Source: JAANXG01 sp963731035 (lineage in GTDB: Bacteria > Pseudomonadota > Gammaproteobacteria > Arenicellales > JAANXG01). From it: a stretch of DNA of 64,000 nucleotides. How positions within the stretch are numbered: the stretch's first letter is position 1; each line of letters begins with the position of its first letter. The position numbers were made by a program, and so were the translations under genes. Of this stretch, positions 40,878 to 50,504 are shown piece by piece. The notes beneath the pieces were generated by a model. The model was not told where the DNA came from. It was given only the letters and a program-made list of their open reading frames with translations, and did not search any database. Location of the stretch: positions 124,001 through 188,000 of the forward strand of contig CAVSUY010000006.1 in NCBI GenBank assembly GCA_963731035.1, read 5' to 3'.

Positions 40878-42295
40878 TGGAATCCACCAGCCACCTGTTC
40901 AAGCAGCGGGTGCCGGCGGCGCTCGCCGACCCCAGCCTGAAGGCCGCCATGGACAAGGCCCAGGACGGCTTCGTCGGCAAGCGCGCCCAGGCGGTGGCGG
41001 AGTACCCGGGCTTCGAGGCGCTTCGTGATCTCGGCCAGCAGATCAAGGACCATACCCTGGCGCACCTGGATTTCTATCTCGAGCGCTACGAGCGGGAGGT
41101 CGAGCGCAACGGCGGCCACGTGCACTGGGCCCGCAACTCGGAGGAGGCGCGCGGCATCATCCTGGACATCTGCCGGCGGGTGAACGCGCGCAACGTCACC
41201 AAGGGCAAGTCCATGGTGAGCGAGGAGATCGCCATCAACCAGGCCCTGGAGGAATCCGGCATCGCGGTGCATGAGACGGATCTCGGCGAGTACATCATCC
41301 AGCTCGCCAAGGAGACGCCCAGCCATATCATCGCCCCGGCGGTGCACAAGACCAAGGACCAGGTCTCGGATCTGTTCCACGCCAATCACGCCCGTTACGG
41401 ATTCCACCAGCGGCTGACCGAGGCGCCGGCCCTGGTCAACGAGGCGCGCCAGGTCCTGCGCCAGCGCTACCTGGAAGCCGACGTCGGCATCACCGGCGCC
41501 AATTTCCTGATCGCCGAGTCCGGCGCCAGCATGATCGTGACCAACGAGGGCAACGGCGACCTGACCCAGACCATGGCGGGCGTGCACATCGTCACCGCCG
41601 GCATCGAGAAGCTCGTTCCCACCCTGGAGGACGCCACGGTGCTGCTGCGGCTGCTGACACGCAGTGCCACCGGCCAGGAATTCTCCGCCTACACCACGCT
41701 CAGCAACGGACCGCGCCGCGAGACGGACCTCGACGGCCCCGGCGAGTACCACGTCGTGCTGGTGGATAACGCGCGCACCCGGATGCTGGGCAGCGAGTTC
41801 CGCTCCATGCTGCGCTGCATACGCTGCGGCGCCTGCATGAACCACTGTCCGGTGTACGGAGCGGTGGGCGGCCACGTCTACGGCTGGGTTTACCCGGGGC
41901 CCATGGGCTCCGTGCTGACTCCCTTGAACGTCGGTCTCGAGGAGGCGAAGGACCTGCCCAATGCCTGCACGCTGAACGGCCGCTGCCAGTCGGTTTGCCC
42001 GGTGAAGATTCCGCTGCCCGATTTGCTGCGGCGCCTGCGCCGCCGCCAGCACGAGGCCGGGCTGGACAGCCGCTACAGCCGCCTCGGCCTGGCCCTGTGG
42101 TCCGCCGCGGCGACGAGGCCGGCCGTTTACCGGGCGCTGGCGCAGGCCGGCGCCGCCGTCATGAGAAAGCTGGCGCGGGGGCGCGGTGCGTTGCGAAGCC
42201 TGCCCTTCGCCGGAGGCTGGACCCGGTCCAGGGACATGCCGGCGCCGGCGGGCAGAACTTTTCAGAATCTGTACAGGCGGAGCAAGCATCGATGA
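40877..42295 (+). CDS. lutB: LutB-type Fe-S subunit (lactate utilisation)
   Basis: This 472-residue protein has an N-terminal LUD (DUF162) domain (ITGANFLIAESGASMIVTNEGNGD near residue 200) and a C-terminal ferredoxin-like pair of clusters. These are CIRCGACMNHCPVYG near 313 and CTLNGRCQSVCPVKIPL near 365. The layout is that of LutB/YkgF. ATG 40877 follows GGAGGA with a spacer of a few bases. It binds two [4Fe-4S] clusters and works with LutA and LutC in lactate oxidation. Confidence 0.93.
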   Translation: MESTSHLFKQRVPAALADPSLKAAMDKAQDGFVGKRAQAVAEYPGFEALRDLGQQIKDHTLAHLDFYLERYEREVERNGGHVHWARNSEEARGIILDICRRVNARNVTKGKSMVSEEIAINQALEESGIAVHETDLGEYIIQLAKETPSHIIAPAVHKTKDQVSDLFHANHARYGFHQRLTEAPALVNEARQVLRQRYLEADVGITGANFLIAESGASMIVTNEGNGDLTQTMAGVHIVTAGIEKLVPTLEDATVLLRLLTRSATGQEFSAYTTLSNGPRRETDLDGPGEYHVVLVDNARTRMLGSEFRSMLRCIRCGACMNHCPVYGAVGGHVYGWVYPGPMGSVLTPLNVGLEEAKDLPNACTLNGRCQSVCPVKIPLPDLLRRLRRRQHEAGLDSRYSRLGLALWSAAATRPAVYRALAQAGAAVMRKLARGRGALRSLPFAGGWTRSRDMPAPAGRTFQNLYRRSKHR

Positions 42296-42939
42296 GTACC
42301 GCCCGCGACGACATACTGCGCGGCATCCGCGCGGCACTGGGCCGCGAGGGGCTGGACAGCAAGACGCGGGCGAAGCTCGAGGAGCGGCTCGAAAACCCGT
42401 CCGCCTACGATCGTCCACCGGTCGACAAGGACCTGGTGCGGTCCTTCGAGACCAAGCTGACCGCGGTGCAAGGCGGATTCACCAGGACCACGGAGGAGCG
42501 GCTGATGAACACTATCGGCGAGTGCCTGGACCGCCACGACCTGGACCGCACCTTCGTCGCGTCGCCGGCGTTGAAGCACTTGTCCTGGCCGGGCGATTGG
42601 ATGGTCACCTTCGGTGCCTCCGAGGGCAGCGACAAGGCGGCGGTGACGCCATGTTTCCTGGCGGTGGCCGAAACCGGCGGAGTCGTCATGTTGTCGGGTC
42701 CCGACACGCCGACCAGCCTCAATTTCCTGCCTGAATTCCACATTGTGCTGGTCCGCGCCGAGCAACTCGTGCGACATGTCGAGGACGTGTGGCCCAGGCT
42801 GCGCGCCATCGGCGCCCCGCCCCGCGCCGTCAACTTCGTCACCGGCCCCTCCAAGACCGCCGACGTCGAGCAAACCATTCAATACGGCGCCCACGGCCCC
42901 CGCAGTCTGGACGTCATCTTCATCGAGCAAGGCACCTGA
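42292..42939 (+). CDS. lutC: LutC-type LUD domain subunit (lactate utilisation)
   Basis: This 215-residue LUD-domain protein of the LutC/YkgG type has FLAVAETGGVVMLSGPDTPTSLNFLPEFHIVLV near residue 120 and NFVTGPSKTADVEQTIQYGAHGPRSLDVIFIE at the end. It completes the lactate oxidation complex. ATG 42292 overlaps the lutB stop by four bases. A 300-bp spacer with several inverted repeats follows before a LysR gene. Confidence 0.92.
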   Translation: MSTARDDILRGIRAALGREGLDSKTRAKLEERLENPSAYDRPPVDKDLVRSFETKLTAVQGGFTRTTEERLMNTIGECLDRHDLDRTFVASPALKHLSWPGDWMVTFGASEGSDKAAVTPCFLAVAETGGVVMLSGPDTPTSLNFLPEFHIVLVRAEQLVRHVEDVWPRLRAIGAPPRAVNFVTGPSKTADVEQTIQYGAHGPRSLDVIFIEQGT

Positions 42940-43237
42940 ACCACGCCGCCTCCGGCGCCTCGCCATGACGGTGTAGGAGCGGCTTCGACCTCCAAGGAAG
43001 GAGGAAGTGCGGCGAATTGCCGGGAGCAATCGCTGCCGGCCGCGATTGATTGTCCACGTCTACCGCGACGGCACTGGGATCGTTGCAAACGATCCCAGCA
43101 TTTGCGCCATCCCTGGAGGTCAATGTCGCTCCTGCAACCCGGGATTCGAAGTTCCCCCCTCTCCCTTTGAAAAGGGAGAGGGGGGAGTTCCCTCTTCTCA
43201 ATGGGGAGAGGGGGGGCAAGCAAGCTAAAATCCGCGA
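42940..43237. other. Intergenic spacer with three inverted repeats
   Basis: Between lutC and the LysR gene I see no gene. The spacer holds a degenerate family A REP fragment (GTAGGAGCGGCTTC at about 42974) and the palindrome TGGGATCGTT-gca-AACGATCCCA at 43075-43097. The 15-bp-stem hairpin CCCCCCTCTCCCTTT / AAAGGGAGAGGGGGG spans 43154-43185. The palindrome at 43075 is a fair candidate for a regulator site; the last hairpin belongs to a common spacer type. Confidence 0.6.
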
Positions 43238-44143
43238 ATGCCCATCCACTCCAGCTTTCTGATCTACTTCCAGGAAGTATGCCGCTGCGGCTCCATCCGG
43301 GCGGCGGCCAGGAACCTGCATGTGGCGTCGTCGGCGGTGAACCGGCAGATCCTCAAGATCGAGAAGGAACTCGGGGTCGACCTGTTCTCGCGCCACGCCG
43401 GCGGCATCCGGCTGACGGAAGCGGGTGAGCTGCTCCTGCGCCACGTGGCGCTCACCATGGCGGACGCGGAGAAGACCCTGGCGGCGCTGAAGGCCCTGGG
43501 CTCCCACGAGCATCCCGTGATCACCATCGCCGGACAGGAATCGGTGATCGCGCGCTTCCTGCCGCCGGTGCTGGTGGCGCTGCACGCCGAGCACCCGGAC
43601 ATATCGACCTCCTTCAAGGCCGCGAGCGGCGACGCGCTGCTGGAGCTCCTGCTGTCGGGCAAAGCGGATATTGCACTGGCCTTCGATCCGGGAACCCACG
43701 CGGAGATTGAGGTTTTCGACAGCTGCAGGCTGCCGGTCGGTGCCATCATGGGGCCGGGGCATCCCCTGGAGGGCAGGGAGCACATCACCCTGGCGGAGTG
43801 CGCGCCCTATCCGCTGATCCTGCCGGATGAGTCGTGGCCGCTGCGTCGCCTCCTGGACAGGGAGATCGACAAGCTCGACATGTTCCTGAACATCGTCACT
43901 TCGTCCAACTCCGAGGAATTTCTACGCACCATGTTCGACCACCACCTGGGGATCGGTTTCCAGACCGTGATGGGTATCGAGACGCCGCTGGACAAAGGTG
44001 AGTTGGTGTTCGTGCCGCTGGGCGACAAGAGACGCATGGAGCAGGTGTTCGCGGTGTGCATCCGCAAGTCCCGCCGACGGGACGCACCGGTGCAGCAGCT
44101 CATCGAATCGCTGGCGCGAAGGCTGGGGGAGTACCAGGGGTGA
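43238..44143 (+). CDS. LysR family transcriptional regulator
   Basis: This 301-residue regulator has an N-terminal winged helix-turn-helix (FLIYFQEVCRCGSIRAAARNLHVASSAVNRQILKIEKELGVDLFSR at about 7-52) and a type 2 periplasmic-binding-fold ligand domain from about residue 90. The target is not evident. It lies downstream of lutABC on the same strand rather than divergent from a target operon. No ribosome site is clear at ATG 43238. The convergent spoVR gene ends 42 bp after its stop. Confidence 0.9.
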   Translation: MPIHSSFLIYFQEVCRCGSIRAAARNLHVASSAVNRQILKIEKELGVDLFSRHAGGIRLTEAGELLLRHVALTMADAEKTLAALKALGSHEHPVITIAGQESVIARFLPPVLVALHAEHPDISTSFKAASGDALLELLLSGKADIALAFDPGTHAEIEVFDSCRLPVGAIMGPGHPLEGREHITLAECAPYPLILPDESWPLRRLLDREIDKLDMFLNIVTSSNSEEFLRTMFDHHLGIGFQTVMGIETPLDKGELVFVPLGDKRRMEQVFAVCIRKSRRRDAPVQQLIESLARRLGEYQG

Positions 44144-44150
44144 CCGGGAC

Positions 44151-44189
44151 ATAGGTCGGCATTCGTGCCGACAGGAACACCGACCTACG
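44151..44189. repeat. REP-like repeat, family B, between convergent genes
   Basis: ATAGGTCGGCATTCGTGCCGAC at 44151 and the partial inverse CCGACCTACGG at 44180-44190 occupy the gap between the LysR gene and spoVR. The structure may end transcripts from both sides. Confidence 0.55.
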
Positions 44190-45549
44190 GCACCTTCACG
44201 TGCCTGGGTTTCCCCTGCGCGTCGATAGTGAGCAGGTCCACCGGCCGCCGCCAGACCCTGTGGATGTAGTCCAGAACTTTGTGGCCGCGCTCGAGGTCCA
44301 GGCCGCGGCCGTCGGTCTCGTAGCCGTGGACCAGCTCCAGGGTGCCGTCGACGCGTACGCCTTTCACGGCCACCGTCGGGGCGCCGAAGTTGAACTTGGG
44401 TGCGAGGATGGTCTCGCGCAGCTCGTTGATGTCCATCTCGACCACTTCAATGGAGCCGGCGCGCTTGGCCCTGTAGCTGAACAGCCCCAGGTCGTGGGCG
44501 AGTTCCTCGGTGAGGTAGTTGCGTACGAAGCTGAAGTCGTCGTCCTCCTGGGCCACGTGGCAGGCGTACTCGGTGTCATGCTCCTCTATGATCTTCTCCC
44601 ACATGCTGAACCCCAGGTGGTAAGGATTCACCGACAAGGTCACCTGCTGGCTGCCGGCGTACGGCCGGACCACGTCGGAGTGGGTTTTGATGGCGTCGAC
44701 GTATTCGTCCTGGGGCAGGAAGTTCGCCTCCCGCAGCAGCCGCGCGTGCCAGTATGACGCCCAGCCCTCGTTCATGATCTGGGTCGCGAACACGGGATAG
44801 AAGTAGAAGGACTCCGCGCGAACTGCGAGAAAAATGTCCCGCTCCCAGCCTTCCAGTTCCGGGGCGTAGTTGGCGATGAACCACAGCAGGTCGTACTCCG
44901 GGTACGGCGGTATCGGCGAACGCTCCCGCTCGGTGCCGTGCTTCTTCGCTTCGTCCCCATCGTCGCCGAGGGAGTGGTAGCGCTTGCGGAACGGGTCGGT
45001 GTCCTCCTTGTGCTCCGCCGCGTACTCGGGATACCGTTCGCGCTCCATGCCCTTGGAGATGCTGATGTGGGCCTCCAGAGAAAGGGCGGCATCCAGTACC
45101 GCTTCGACGCGGGCGGCGCCGTGGGCCTCGATGGCGCCGGCGATCTGGCGCGCGTGCTCCGCCGCCTGCTCGACGATGCGAAAGCCGACCTGCTGCTGGC
45201 TGCGGCGGAACAATTCATTGCGCTTGTAGAAGTCCGCGTGCCCGAACACGTGCGCCGTGACCAGCGTGTTCTCCGGCACGCTGTTGTTCTTGGCCAGATA
45301 GGCGCGCCCCGGCTTTCCGGGAAACACCACCTCGAACAAGCGCGAGTTGCCCATGCGGTGCTGCACCAGCTGGTAGATGTAGCGCACCCCGAATGACCAA
45401 TGGGGCATGCGCACGGGCAGGCCGTATACCGCCACTTCCATCATGAAGCTGCCCGGCACCTGCTCGAAATCGACCGGCCAGTAGTCGAGGCCGACGTCGC
45501 GGGCGAGGTCCGCGAGCTGGGTCTGGTACTGGGCGAGCTTGTCCGTCAT
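44185..45549 (-). CDS. SpoVR family protein
   Basis: This 454-residue SpoVR/YcgB family protein has YWPVDFEQVPGSFMMEVAVYGLPVRMPHWSFG near the N-terminus, HVFGHADFYKRNELF near 105 and IMNEGWASYWHARLLREA near 255. The HxxGH-like and NEGWASYWH histidines recur across the family, though biochemical function is not established. In enteric and many other proteobacteria spoVR follows the yeaG-yeaH pair, as here. ATG 45549 (MTDKLAQYQTQL) is five bases after the yeaH stop and is the third gene of the operon. Confidence 0.92.
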   Translation of the reverse strand: MTDKLAQYQTQLADLARDVGLDYWPVDFEQVPGSFMMEVAVYGLPVRMPHWSFGVRYIYQLVQHRMGNSRLFEVVFPGKPGRAYLAKNNSVPENTLVTAHVFGHADFYKRNELFRRSQQQVGFRIVEQAAEHARQIAGAIEAHGAARVEAVLDAALSLEAHISISKGMERERYPEYAAEHKEDTDPFRKRYHSLGDDGDEAKKHGTERERSPIPPYPEYDLLWFIANYAPELEGWERDIFLAVRAESFYFYPVFATQIMNEGWASYWHARLLREANFLPQDEYVDAIKTHSDVVRPYAGSQQVTLSVNPYHLGFSMWEKIIEEHDTEYACHVAQEDDDFSFVRNYLTEELAHDLGLFSYRAKRAGSIEVVEMDINELRETILAPKFNFGAPTVAVKGVRVDGTLELVHGYETDGRGLDLERGHKVLDYIHRVWRRPVDLLTIDAQGKPRHVKVP

Positions 45550-45554
45550 TGGCT

Positions 45555-46742
45555 TCAGCCCGCTTCTTCGTGAACCTGTCCCTGGAAGAACGCACGGATG
45601 GCGTCCCACAGGGATTCGGGTTTGGTCAGCGGAAAGATCCCCGCGGGCACTTTGGAGTCGACCAGGCTCTGGAATATCGCCGCCAGCTCGGTCTCGAGGC
45701 TGTACGCCGGCTCCATGCCGACCTCGACGTAGCCCATGTAGTTGCAGATTTTCCCCAGTCCGCGCAGCGCTTCGCGGGCGTGGTTGCGATCGTTGGGATG
45801 GTTCTGGCCGTCCGAGGCGTAGAACAGGTAAAGGTTGTAACGCGACGGGTTGAAGCGATCGTCGATGATCTCCTGCGCCTTGTGAAAGGCGGTCGACGCT
45901 ACAGTGCCGCCGGTGCCGGACACCTGGAAAAACTCGTCTTCGGTAAACTCCCAGGCCTCGCCGGTGTGGGCGATGAACACCGGCGTTAGGTAGCGATACT
46001 GGCGCTTCAAGCCCTGAACGACCCAGAAAAAGAACGTCTTCGCCAGCCGGCGGTCAGCCTCGGTCATGCTGGCGGACACGTCCATGGCGAAAATCACCGC
46101 CGCCTGGGTCGCCGGCATGTGCCGTTTGACGAGCTGGCGGTAGCGAAGGTCCTCGTCAATGATGGCGGGACCCGATTCCTTCTGGATCGAGCGCCGCTTG
46201 ATGGCTTCCTTCATCGAACGGCGGCGATCGAGTCGGGAGCGTACGCCGCGCCGGTTCCAGCCCTCGCGTGTGTATTCGGTTTCCTCCATGCCGCCGGTCT
46301 TGGCTTCCAGGTTCGGCAGCTTCAGCTCCTGCCACAGCCAGTCCACCACGTCGTCCACCTTGAGCTCGATAACGAACTCGATGCTGCCCCGATCGTCGCC
46401 GCCCTCGCCCTTGCGGCCGCCGCGGCCCGGCTGGTCCGCCTGCTTCAGCACGTCCCCCGGGTCGGCATCGCCCTGCCCGACGCCGGTCTGCTCATTGGGC
46501 GTGCGCAGCCGGAAACGGTAGTGCTCCAGGAACTTGACCGGCACCCGCACTGTGCGGTCGCCCTGGCTGCCCAGGATGTCGGAACTGGAGATGATTTCGG
46601 GAAGGCTGTCTCGGACCGCCTCGCGCACCTTTTCGTTGTGGCGCAGCCAGTCGCGAGCACCGCGGGAGAAGAGGTCGTACCAAGCGATCGGTCCGGAGCT
46701 CCCGCTGCTGGCACCGTCCGTCGGTTGGCGTTTGTCAGTCAC
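45555..46742 (-). CDS. yeaH: YeaH/DUF444 von Willebrand-like protein
   Basis: This 395-residue DUF444 protein has a basic, glycine-rich N-terminal part (GRGGRKGEGGDD near residue 110). A von Willebrand A-like domain follows from about residue 215, with FAMDVSASMTEADRR giving the DxSxS metal site. It works with the PrkA/YeaG kinase in stress and stationary-phase responses in known gammaproteobacteria; molecular detail is sparse. It lies between prkA (8-bp gap) and spoVR (5-bp gap). Confidence 0.92.
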   Translation of the reverse strand: MTDKRQPTDGASSGSSGPIAWYDLFSRGARDWLRHNEKVREAVRDSLPEIISSSDILGSQGDRTVRVPVKFLEHYRFRLRTPNEQTGVGQGDADPGDVLKQADQPGRGGRKGEGGDDRGSIEFVIELKVDDVVDWLWQELKLPNLEAKTGGMEETEYTREGWNRRGVRSRLDRRRSMKEAIKRRSIQKESGPAIIDEDLRYRQLVKRHMPATQAAVIFAMDVSASMTEADRRLAKTFFFWVVQGLKRQYRYLTPVFIAHTGEAWEFTEDEFFQVSGTGGTVASTAFHKAQEIIDDRFNPSRYNLYLFYASDGQNHPNDRNHAREALRGLGKICNYMGYVEVGMEPAYSLETELAAIFQSLVDSKVPAGIFPLTKPESLWDAIRAFFQGQVHEEAG

Positions 46743-46750
46743 TGTACCTG

Positions 46751-48769
46751 TCAGCCCTCCTGTGAGAGCAGTGTTGTCACGTAACTCAAGGCTTCCTGGG
46801 CGCTGTGCTCGTCATACCCATAGTCCTGCACCAGGCGTTGCTGCACGGCGGAGATCTTCTGCTGCGCCTCGTCGTCGGGGCGGGCCGCGGAGGTCACCAG
46901 CCGCAGCACGTCTCGTCGTTCCTCGAACAGATACTGCTCCACCGCCTCGCGCAGGCGGGCGTGCCGGTCCAGCGTGAACTTCTCGCCGGTCTTGTAGGCC
47001 ACCATGGCCTTGCGCACCACCTCCTGGCGGAAGGACTGCTTGCCGGAGTCGGTGATCTTGATCTTTTCCTCGACCGAACGCAGGAAACGCTCGTCCGGCG
47101 GCCTTGCCTCACCGGTGATCGGATCGTTGACCTCACGCTGGTCCAGGGAGGCCTCGACCTCGTCAAGGTACTTGTCGAGAAGCTGCTGGGCCTCGTCCTC
47201 GAACGAAGCGAACAGGGCGCGGTGCACGTCTTCCTTCACCCAGCGGTTGTAGAAGTCCTTACGCGCCAGCACCAGGAAGTCCACCCAGGCTTTCTTCTGG
47301 TTGGTGTCTATTCGGGCATCGCTCTCGATGGCGTCCTTGATGGACAACAACATCTCCATGCTGGTCAGGCTGCGTTGCTCGTTGCGGATGATGGCGTTGG
47401 AGATGGCATTGATGACGAAGCGCGGGCTCACCCCGGTCATGCCTTCGTCGGGATGCTCGACGCGGATCCGGTCGACCTCGGCGTCGCTGAAGCCTTCGAC
47501 GTCGTCACCGGCGTACAGGCGCACCTTCTTGGTGAGGTCCAGCTCCTCGCGCTCGGACTTGCGCACCCGGGTGTAGATGGCGAATACCGCGGCGAGCCGC
47601 AGCGCGTGGGGATCCAGGTGCACGTTCTGGAATGCCGCCGCGTTCGACACCAGCTTCTGATGGATGCGCGCCTCGTCGTAGTAATTGAGCGTATAGGGCA
47701 CCCGCACGATCACCATGCGGTCCAGCAGCGCCTCGTTTTCCTTCTCCTGGAGGAAGCGGTGGAACTCCGCAAGGTTGGTGTGGGCGACAATGGTCTCGTC
47801 CACATAGATCAATGGAAAGCGCGAGACCTTGACGTTCTTCTCCTGGGTCAGCGTCAGCAGCAGGTAGAGGAACTCCCGCTTCACCTTCAGCACTTCGATC
47901 ATTTCCAGTACGCCGCGGCTGGCCGCGTACACCGCGCCGGACCACGACCACGCGCGTGGATCGCCCTCGTCGCCAATGTCGGCGACCTTGGAAAGATCCA
48001 CCGAGCCCACCAGGTCGGCGATGTCCGCGGTTGTGGGGTCGTGCGGTGCGTAGGTGCCGACGCCGACGCGCGCGGCCTCCGAGAAGAAGATGCGCTCGAC
48101 CGGGAACTGCATGAAGTCGCCGCCGAACTCCTCTTCCAGCCGAACCTGGGAAACCGGACTCAGCTCGCCGCTGACCTCAACGCCATACGTCTCGCGGAAC
48201 TCGCCGCGCAGGCTGGAGGGAATGAGCGCCAGTGGTGATTCATGCAGGGGCGAGCCCTTCAGCGCATAGAGCGCGCCTTCGTCGGTCCGGCTGTATTCCT
48301 CCAGGCCGCGCTTCAGGAGGATGACCATCGAGGACTTGCCGCCGGAGGGCGGGCCCAGCAGCAGCAACAAGCGCCTGCCCACGTCCGATCCGGCGCTGGC
48401 CGCCTTGAAGTATTCGATGACCCGGTCCAGCGCGCGGTCGATGCCGAACAGGTCGTGCTTGAACAGCTCGCGGGGAGAATTGCTTTCGGGAACTTCCTCG
48501 TCGGAACCCGTCTCGTGATTGTTTCTTCTCTTCTTCCGATACCAGCACAGCATGTCCCAGATGTACTCGTGGCTGCTGCGGGTGTGCTGTGCGGGGCTCT
48601 GGGCGACGATCTCTTCGAGATACTCGCCGAAAGTGCCTTCCCAATGCTTGGCTTGATGTTCCTTCGTGAATGCCGTCAATGAACCGAGGAACTCGCTCCT
48701 CCGGTCGCTACTGGGCGAACTCATTGAACTCTGCGTACTACCGCTTGGATATTCAGAATACTGATTCAT
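46751..48769 (-). CDS. prkA: PrkA/YeaG serine protein kinase
   Basis: This 672-residue PrkA-family kinase has an AAA-type N-terminal domain with Walker A GPPSGGKSS at 139-147 and a C-terminal kinase-like domain ending in VTTLLSQEG. It is somewhat longer than the roughly 640-residue enteric YeaG owing to a serine-rich N-terminal tail of about 25 residues (SSMSSPSSDRRS). ATG 48769 is chosen by family fit; AAGGAG lies too far upstream to serve this start. The promoter region is shared with a divergent regulator gene about 730 bp away. Confidence 0.92.
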   Translation of the reverse strand: MNQYSEYPSGSTQSSMSSPSSDRRSEFLGSLTAFTKEHQAKHWEGTFGEYLEEIVAQSPAQHTRSSHEYIWDMLCWYRKKRRNNHETGSDEEVPESNSPRELFKHDLFGIDRALDRVIEYFKAASAGSDVGRRLLLLLGPPSGGKSSMVILLKRGLEEYSRTDEGALYALKGSPLHESPLALIPSSLRGEFRETYGVEVSGELSPVSQVRLEEEFGGDFMQFPVERIFFSEAARVGVGTYAPHDPTTADIADLVGSVDLSKVADIGDEGDPRAWSWSGAVYAASRGVLEMIEVLKVKREFLYLLLTLTQEKNVKVSRFPLIYVDETIVAHTNLAEFHRFLQEKENEALLDRMVIVRVPYTLNYYDEARIHQKLVSNAAAFQNVHLDPHALRLAAVFAIYTRVRKSEREELDLTKKVRLYAGDDVEGFSDAEVDRIRVEHPDEGMTGVSPRFVINAISNAIIRNEQRSLTSMEMLLSIKDAIESDARIDTNQKKAWVDFLVLARKDFYNRWVKEDVHRALFASFEDEAQQLLDKYLDEVEASLDQREVNDPITGEARPPDERFLRSVEEKIKITDSGKQSFRQEVVRKAMVAYKTGEKFTLDRHARLREAVEQYLFEERRDVLRLVTSAARPDDEAQQKISAVQQRLVQDYGYDEHSAQEALSYVTTLLSQEG

Positions 48770-49497
48770 GATGCCACGATTTGGTTTGCGCTTAAAGCAT
48801 TTAAAGGGACTCCTTTTTTATTTATGTTAGATCGTTTAGCGGGGGGATGCGTTCCATCCATCGCAGGCGGGACACGGCTGGCGTGCTTGTCGACTCTATT
48901 CTGCATCATCACCCCGTACAGACTTCCTCACGGACTAAAACGCACCACCGCGCCGGCGGTTACCATGAATCGTCGAATCCGGGCTCGACTCCGGCGTGCC
49001 GGCTCCGACGCCACGGCAGTTCCACGGCATCGCTCCCTCATGACTTACTGTGTAGCACATTACCGGTGTTCCAGCGAGTCGTATATAAAACGGCCTGCAG
49101 TGCTCACGTGAACCACCGATATGAACTGTTGAAGGTGGAATTTCCATGCCGCACGGCGTTGAATGGAACAACGCCGTGCGTATCTTGCGAAAAATATGGC
49201 GGTTTCGTGATGGAAACGGCGAGTCGATGCGCGGCGAAATCGCGGTCGCCACGCCGGGTACCAGGCCGTGGATATGTCTACCCTCCGACGAACGGTGACA
49301 GCTCGCCCCGGGCTGGCCGCGGAGGCGGAGGCCAAGGCGATCGGATGCCTGGAAACCCGTGTCGGCATCGGTGGACCACACCCGCCCGGGATGCGGCCAG
49401 GCCTGAGGTTCAAACCAGGCGGCTTTGTCGCGCTTGTCACGTGGACCGCGGCCAAGGGGTCCCGACCGTAAGTGCTAAGATGTGGTACTTTTCTCGA
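48770..49497. other. Long intergenic region upstream of prkA
   Basis: This is 728 bp without a gene I can support. The first 70 bp next to prkA are unusually AT-rich (TTTAAAGGGACTCCTTTTTTATTT) and probably hold the prkA promoter. At 49151-49179 there is a perfect hairpin GCACGGCGTTG / CAACGCCGTGC around a seven-base loop, with no T-run after it. Open frames crossing this stretch lack family features and look like chance GC-rich reading. Confidence 0.6.
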
Positions 49498-50232
49498 ATG
49501 GCCCAGAGCGAAGACCTCGTCGATGCCCTGAAGCGCGAGCTGCGCCGGCGCGGCATCACCTATGCCGACATAGCCGGAGAGCTCGACCTCTCCGAATCCA
49601 GCGTCAAGCGCATGTTCGCGAGCCGCCAGTTCAGCCTGCAGCGCTTCGAGAAGGTCTGCGACCTTGTGGACCTCGAGCTCGGCGACCTCGCGATGCTCGC
49701 CGACGAGCGAAGGCGCGACGTCGAGCAGCTCACCAAGGAGCAGGAGAAGATGCTGGTCGACGACCCCAAGCTGCTGCTGGTGGCGTTTCTGCTGCTCAAT
49801 CACTGGACCGTCGAGAAGATCACCGAGTCCTACGACATCGACGAGCTCGAAGCCGTCCGCCTGCTGGCCAGGCTGGACCGACTGAAGATTATCGACCTCC
49901 TGCCCGGCAACCGCGTCCGCATGCGCCTGTCCCGCACCTTTTCATGGCGCTCCAACGGCCCTATCCAGCAGCTCTTCGAGACCCAGGTCCAATCCGAGTT
50001 CTTCCACTCCCGCTTCCGCGGCTCCGGCGAGCTCCGCCTGGTCCTCACCGGCATGCTCTCCGAGCAATCCATCGGTCTTCTGCACCAGCGCATGCAGCGG
50101 GTAGCCGCCGAATTCGAGCACTTTGTCAGCGAAGACCGGAAGTCCATCACCACTGAACGTCTGGGAACCACCCTCATCATGGCCATCCGACCCTGGGCAC
50201 TGTCGATGTTCGAGACCTACCGAAGACATTGA
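49498..50232 (+). CDS. Cro/CI-type helix-turn-helix regulator
   Basis: This 244-residue protein has an N-terminal XRE helix-turn-helix (LKRELRRRGITYADIAGELDLSESSVKRMFASRQFSLQRFEKVCDLVDL at about 10-60) and a long C-terminal domain of unknown ligand. That domain includes FLLLNHWTVEKITESYDIDELEAVRLLARLDRLKIIDLLPGNRVRM, which looks like a second winged helix, and RLVLTGMLSEQSIGLLHQRMQRVAAEFEHFVSEDR. Neither ATG 49498 nor ATG 49480 has a clear ribosome site, so the message may be leaderless. It is divergent from prkA but far from it. Confidence 0.85.
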   Translation: MAQSEDLVDALKRELRRRGITYADIAGELDLSESSVKRMFASRQFSLQRFEKVCDLVDLELGDLAMLADERRRDVEQLTKEQEKMLVDDPKLLLVAFLLLNHWTVEKITESYDIDELEAVRLLARLDRLKIIDLLPGNRVRMRLSRTFSWRSNGPIQQLFETQVQSEFFHSRFRGSGELRLVLTGMLSEQSIGLLHQRMQRVAAEFEHFVSEDRKSITTERLGTTLIMAIRPWALSMFETYRRH

Positions 50233-50504
50233 AGAGCCGCCGGCAGCTCGGACCCACGGAACGTCGCCCAGAATGCCGGATGTCCCAGACCGTGGCATGG
50301 TCCAGAATTCCGTCAGCATGCCGACCTGGGGAAGTGAGTCGTATGAAATTGCGTTTCCCCACTGCGTGGATCATCATGCTGCTGAAAGCGGCGAAGAAAA
50401 TCCATGTAGCTTAGAGATCCTCAGCCCGTGGTGTTCAAGCTCGGTTCATCGCTGTCGTTGGGAGATTGCAAGAAATCCACTAAGTCTTGGGAGGAAGGGC
50501 AGTC

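Noticed and set aside
48847..49497. N-terminal extension of the helix-turn-helix regulator by about 217 residues
   Set aside because: The added sequence has no family likeness and an odd composition; the domain starts cleanly at ATG 49498.
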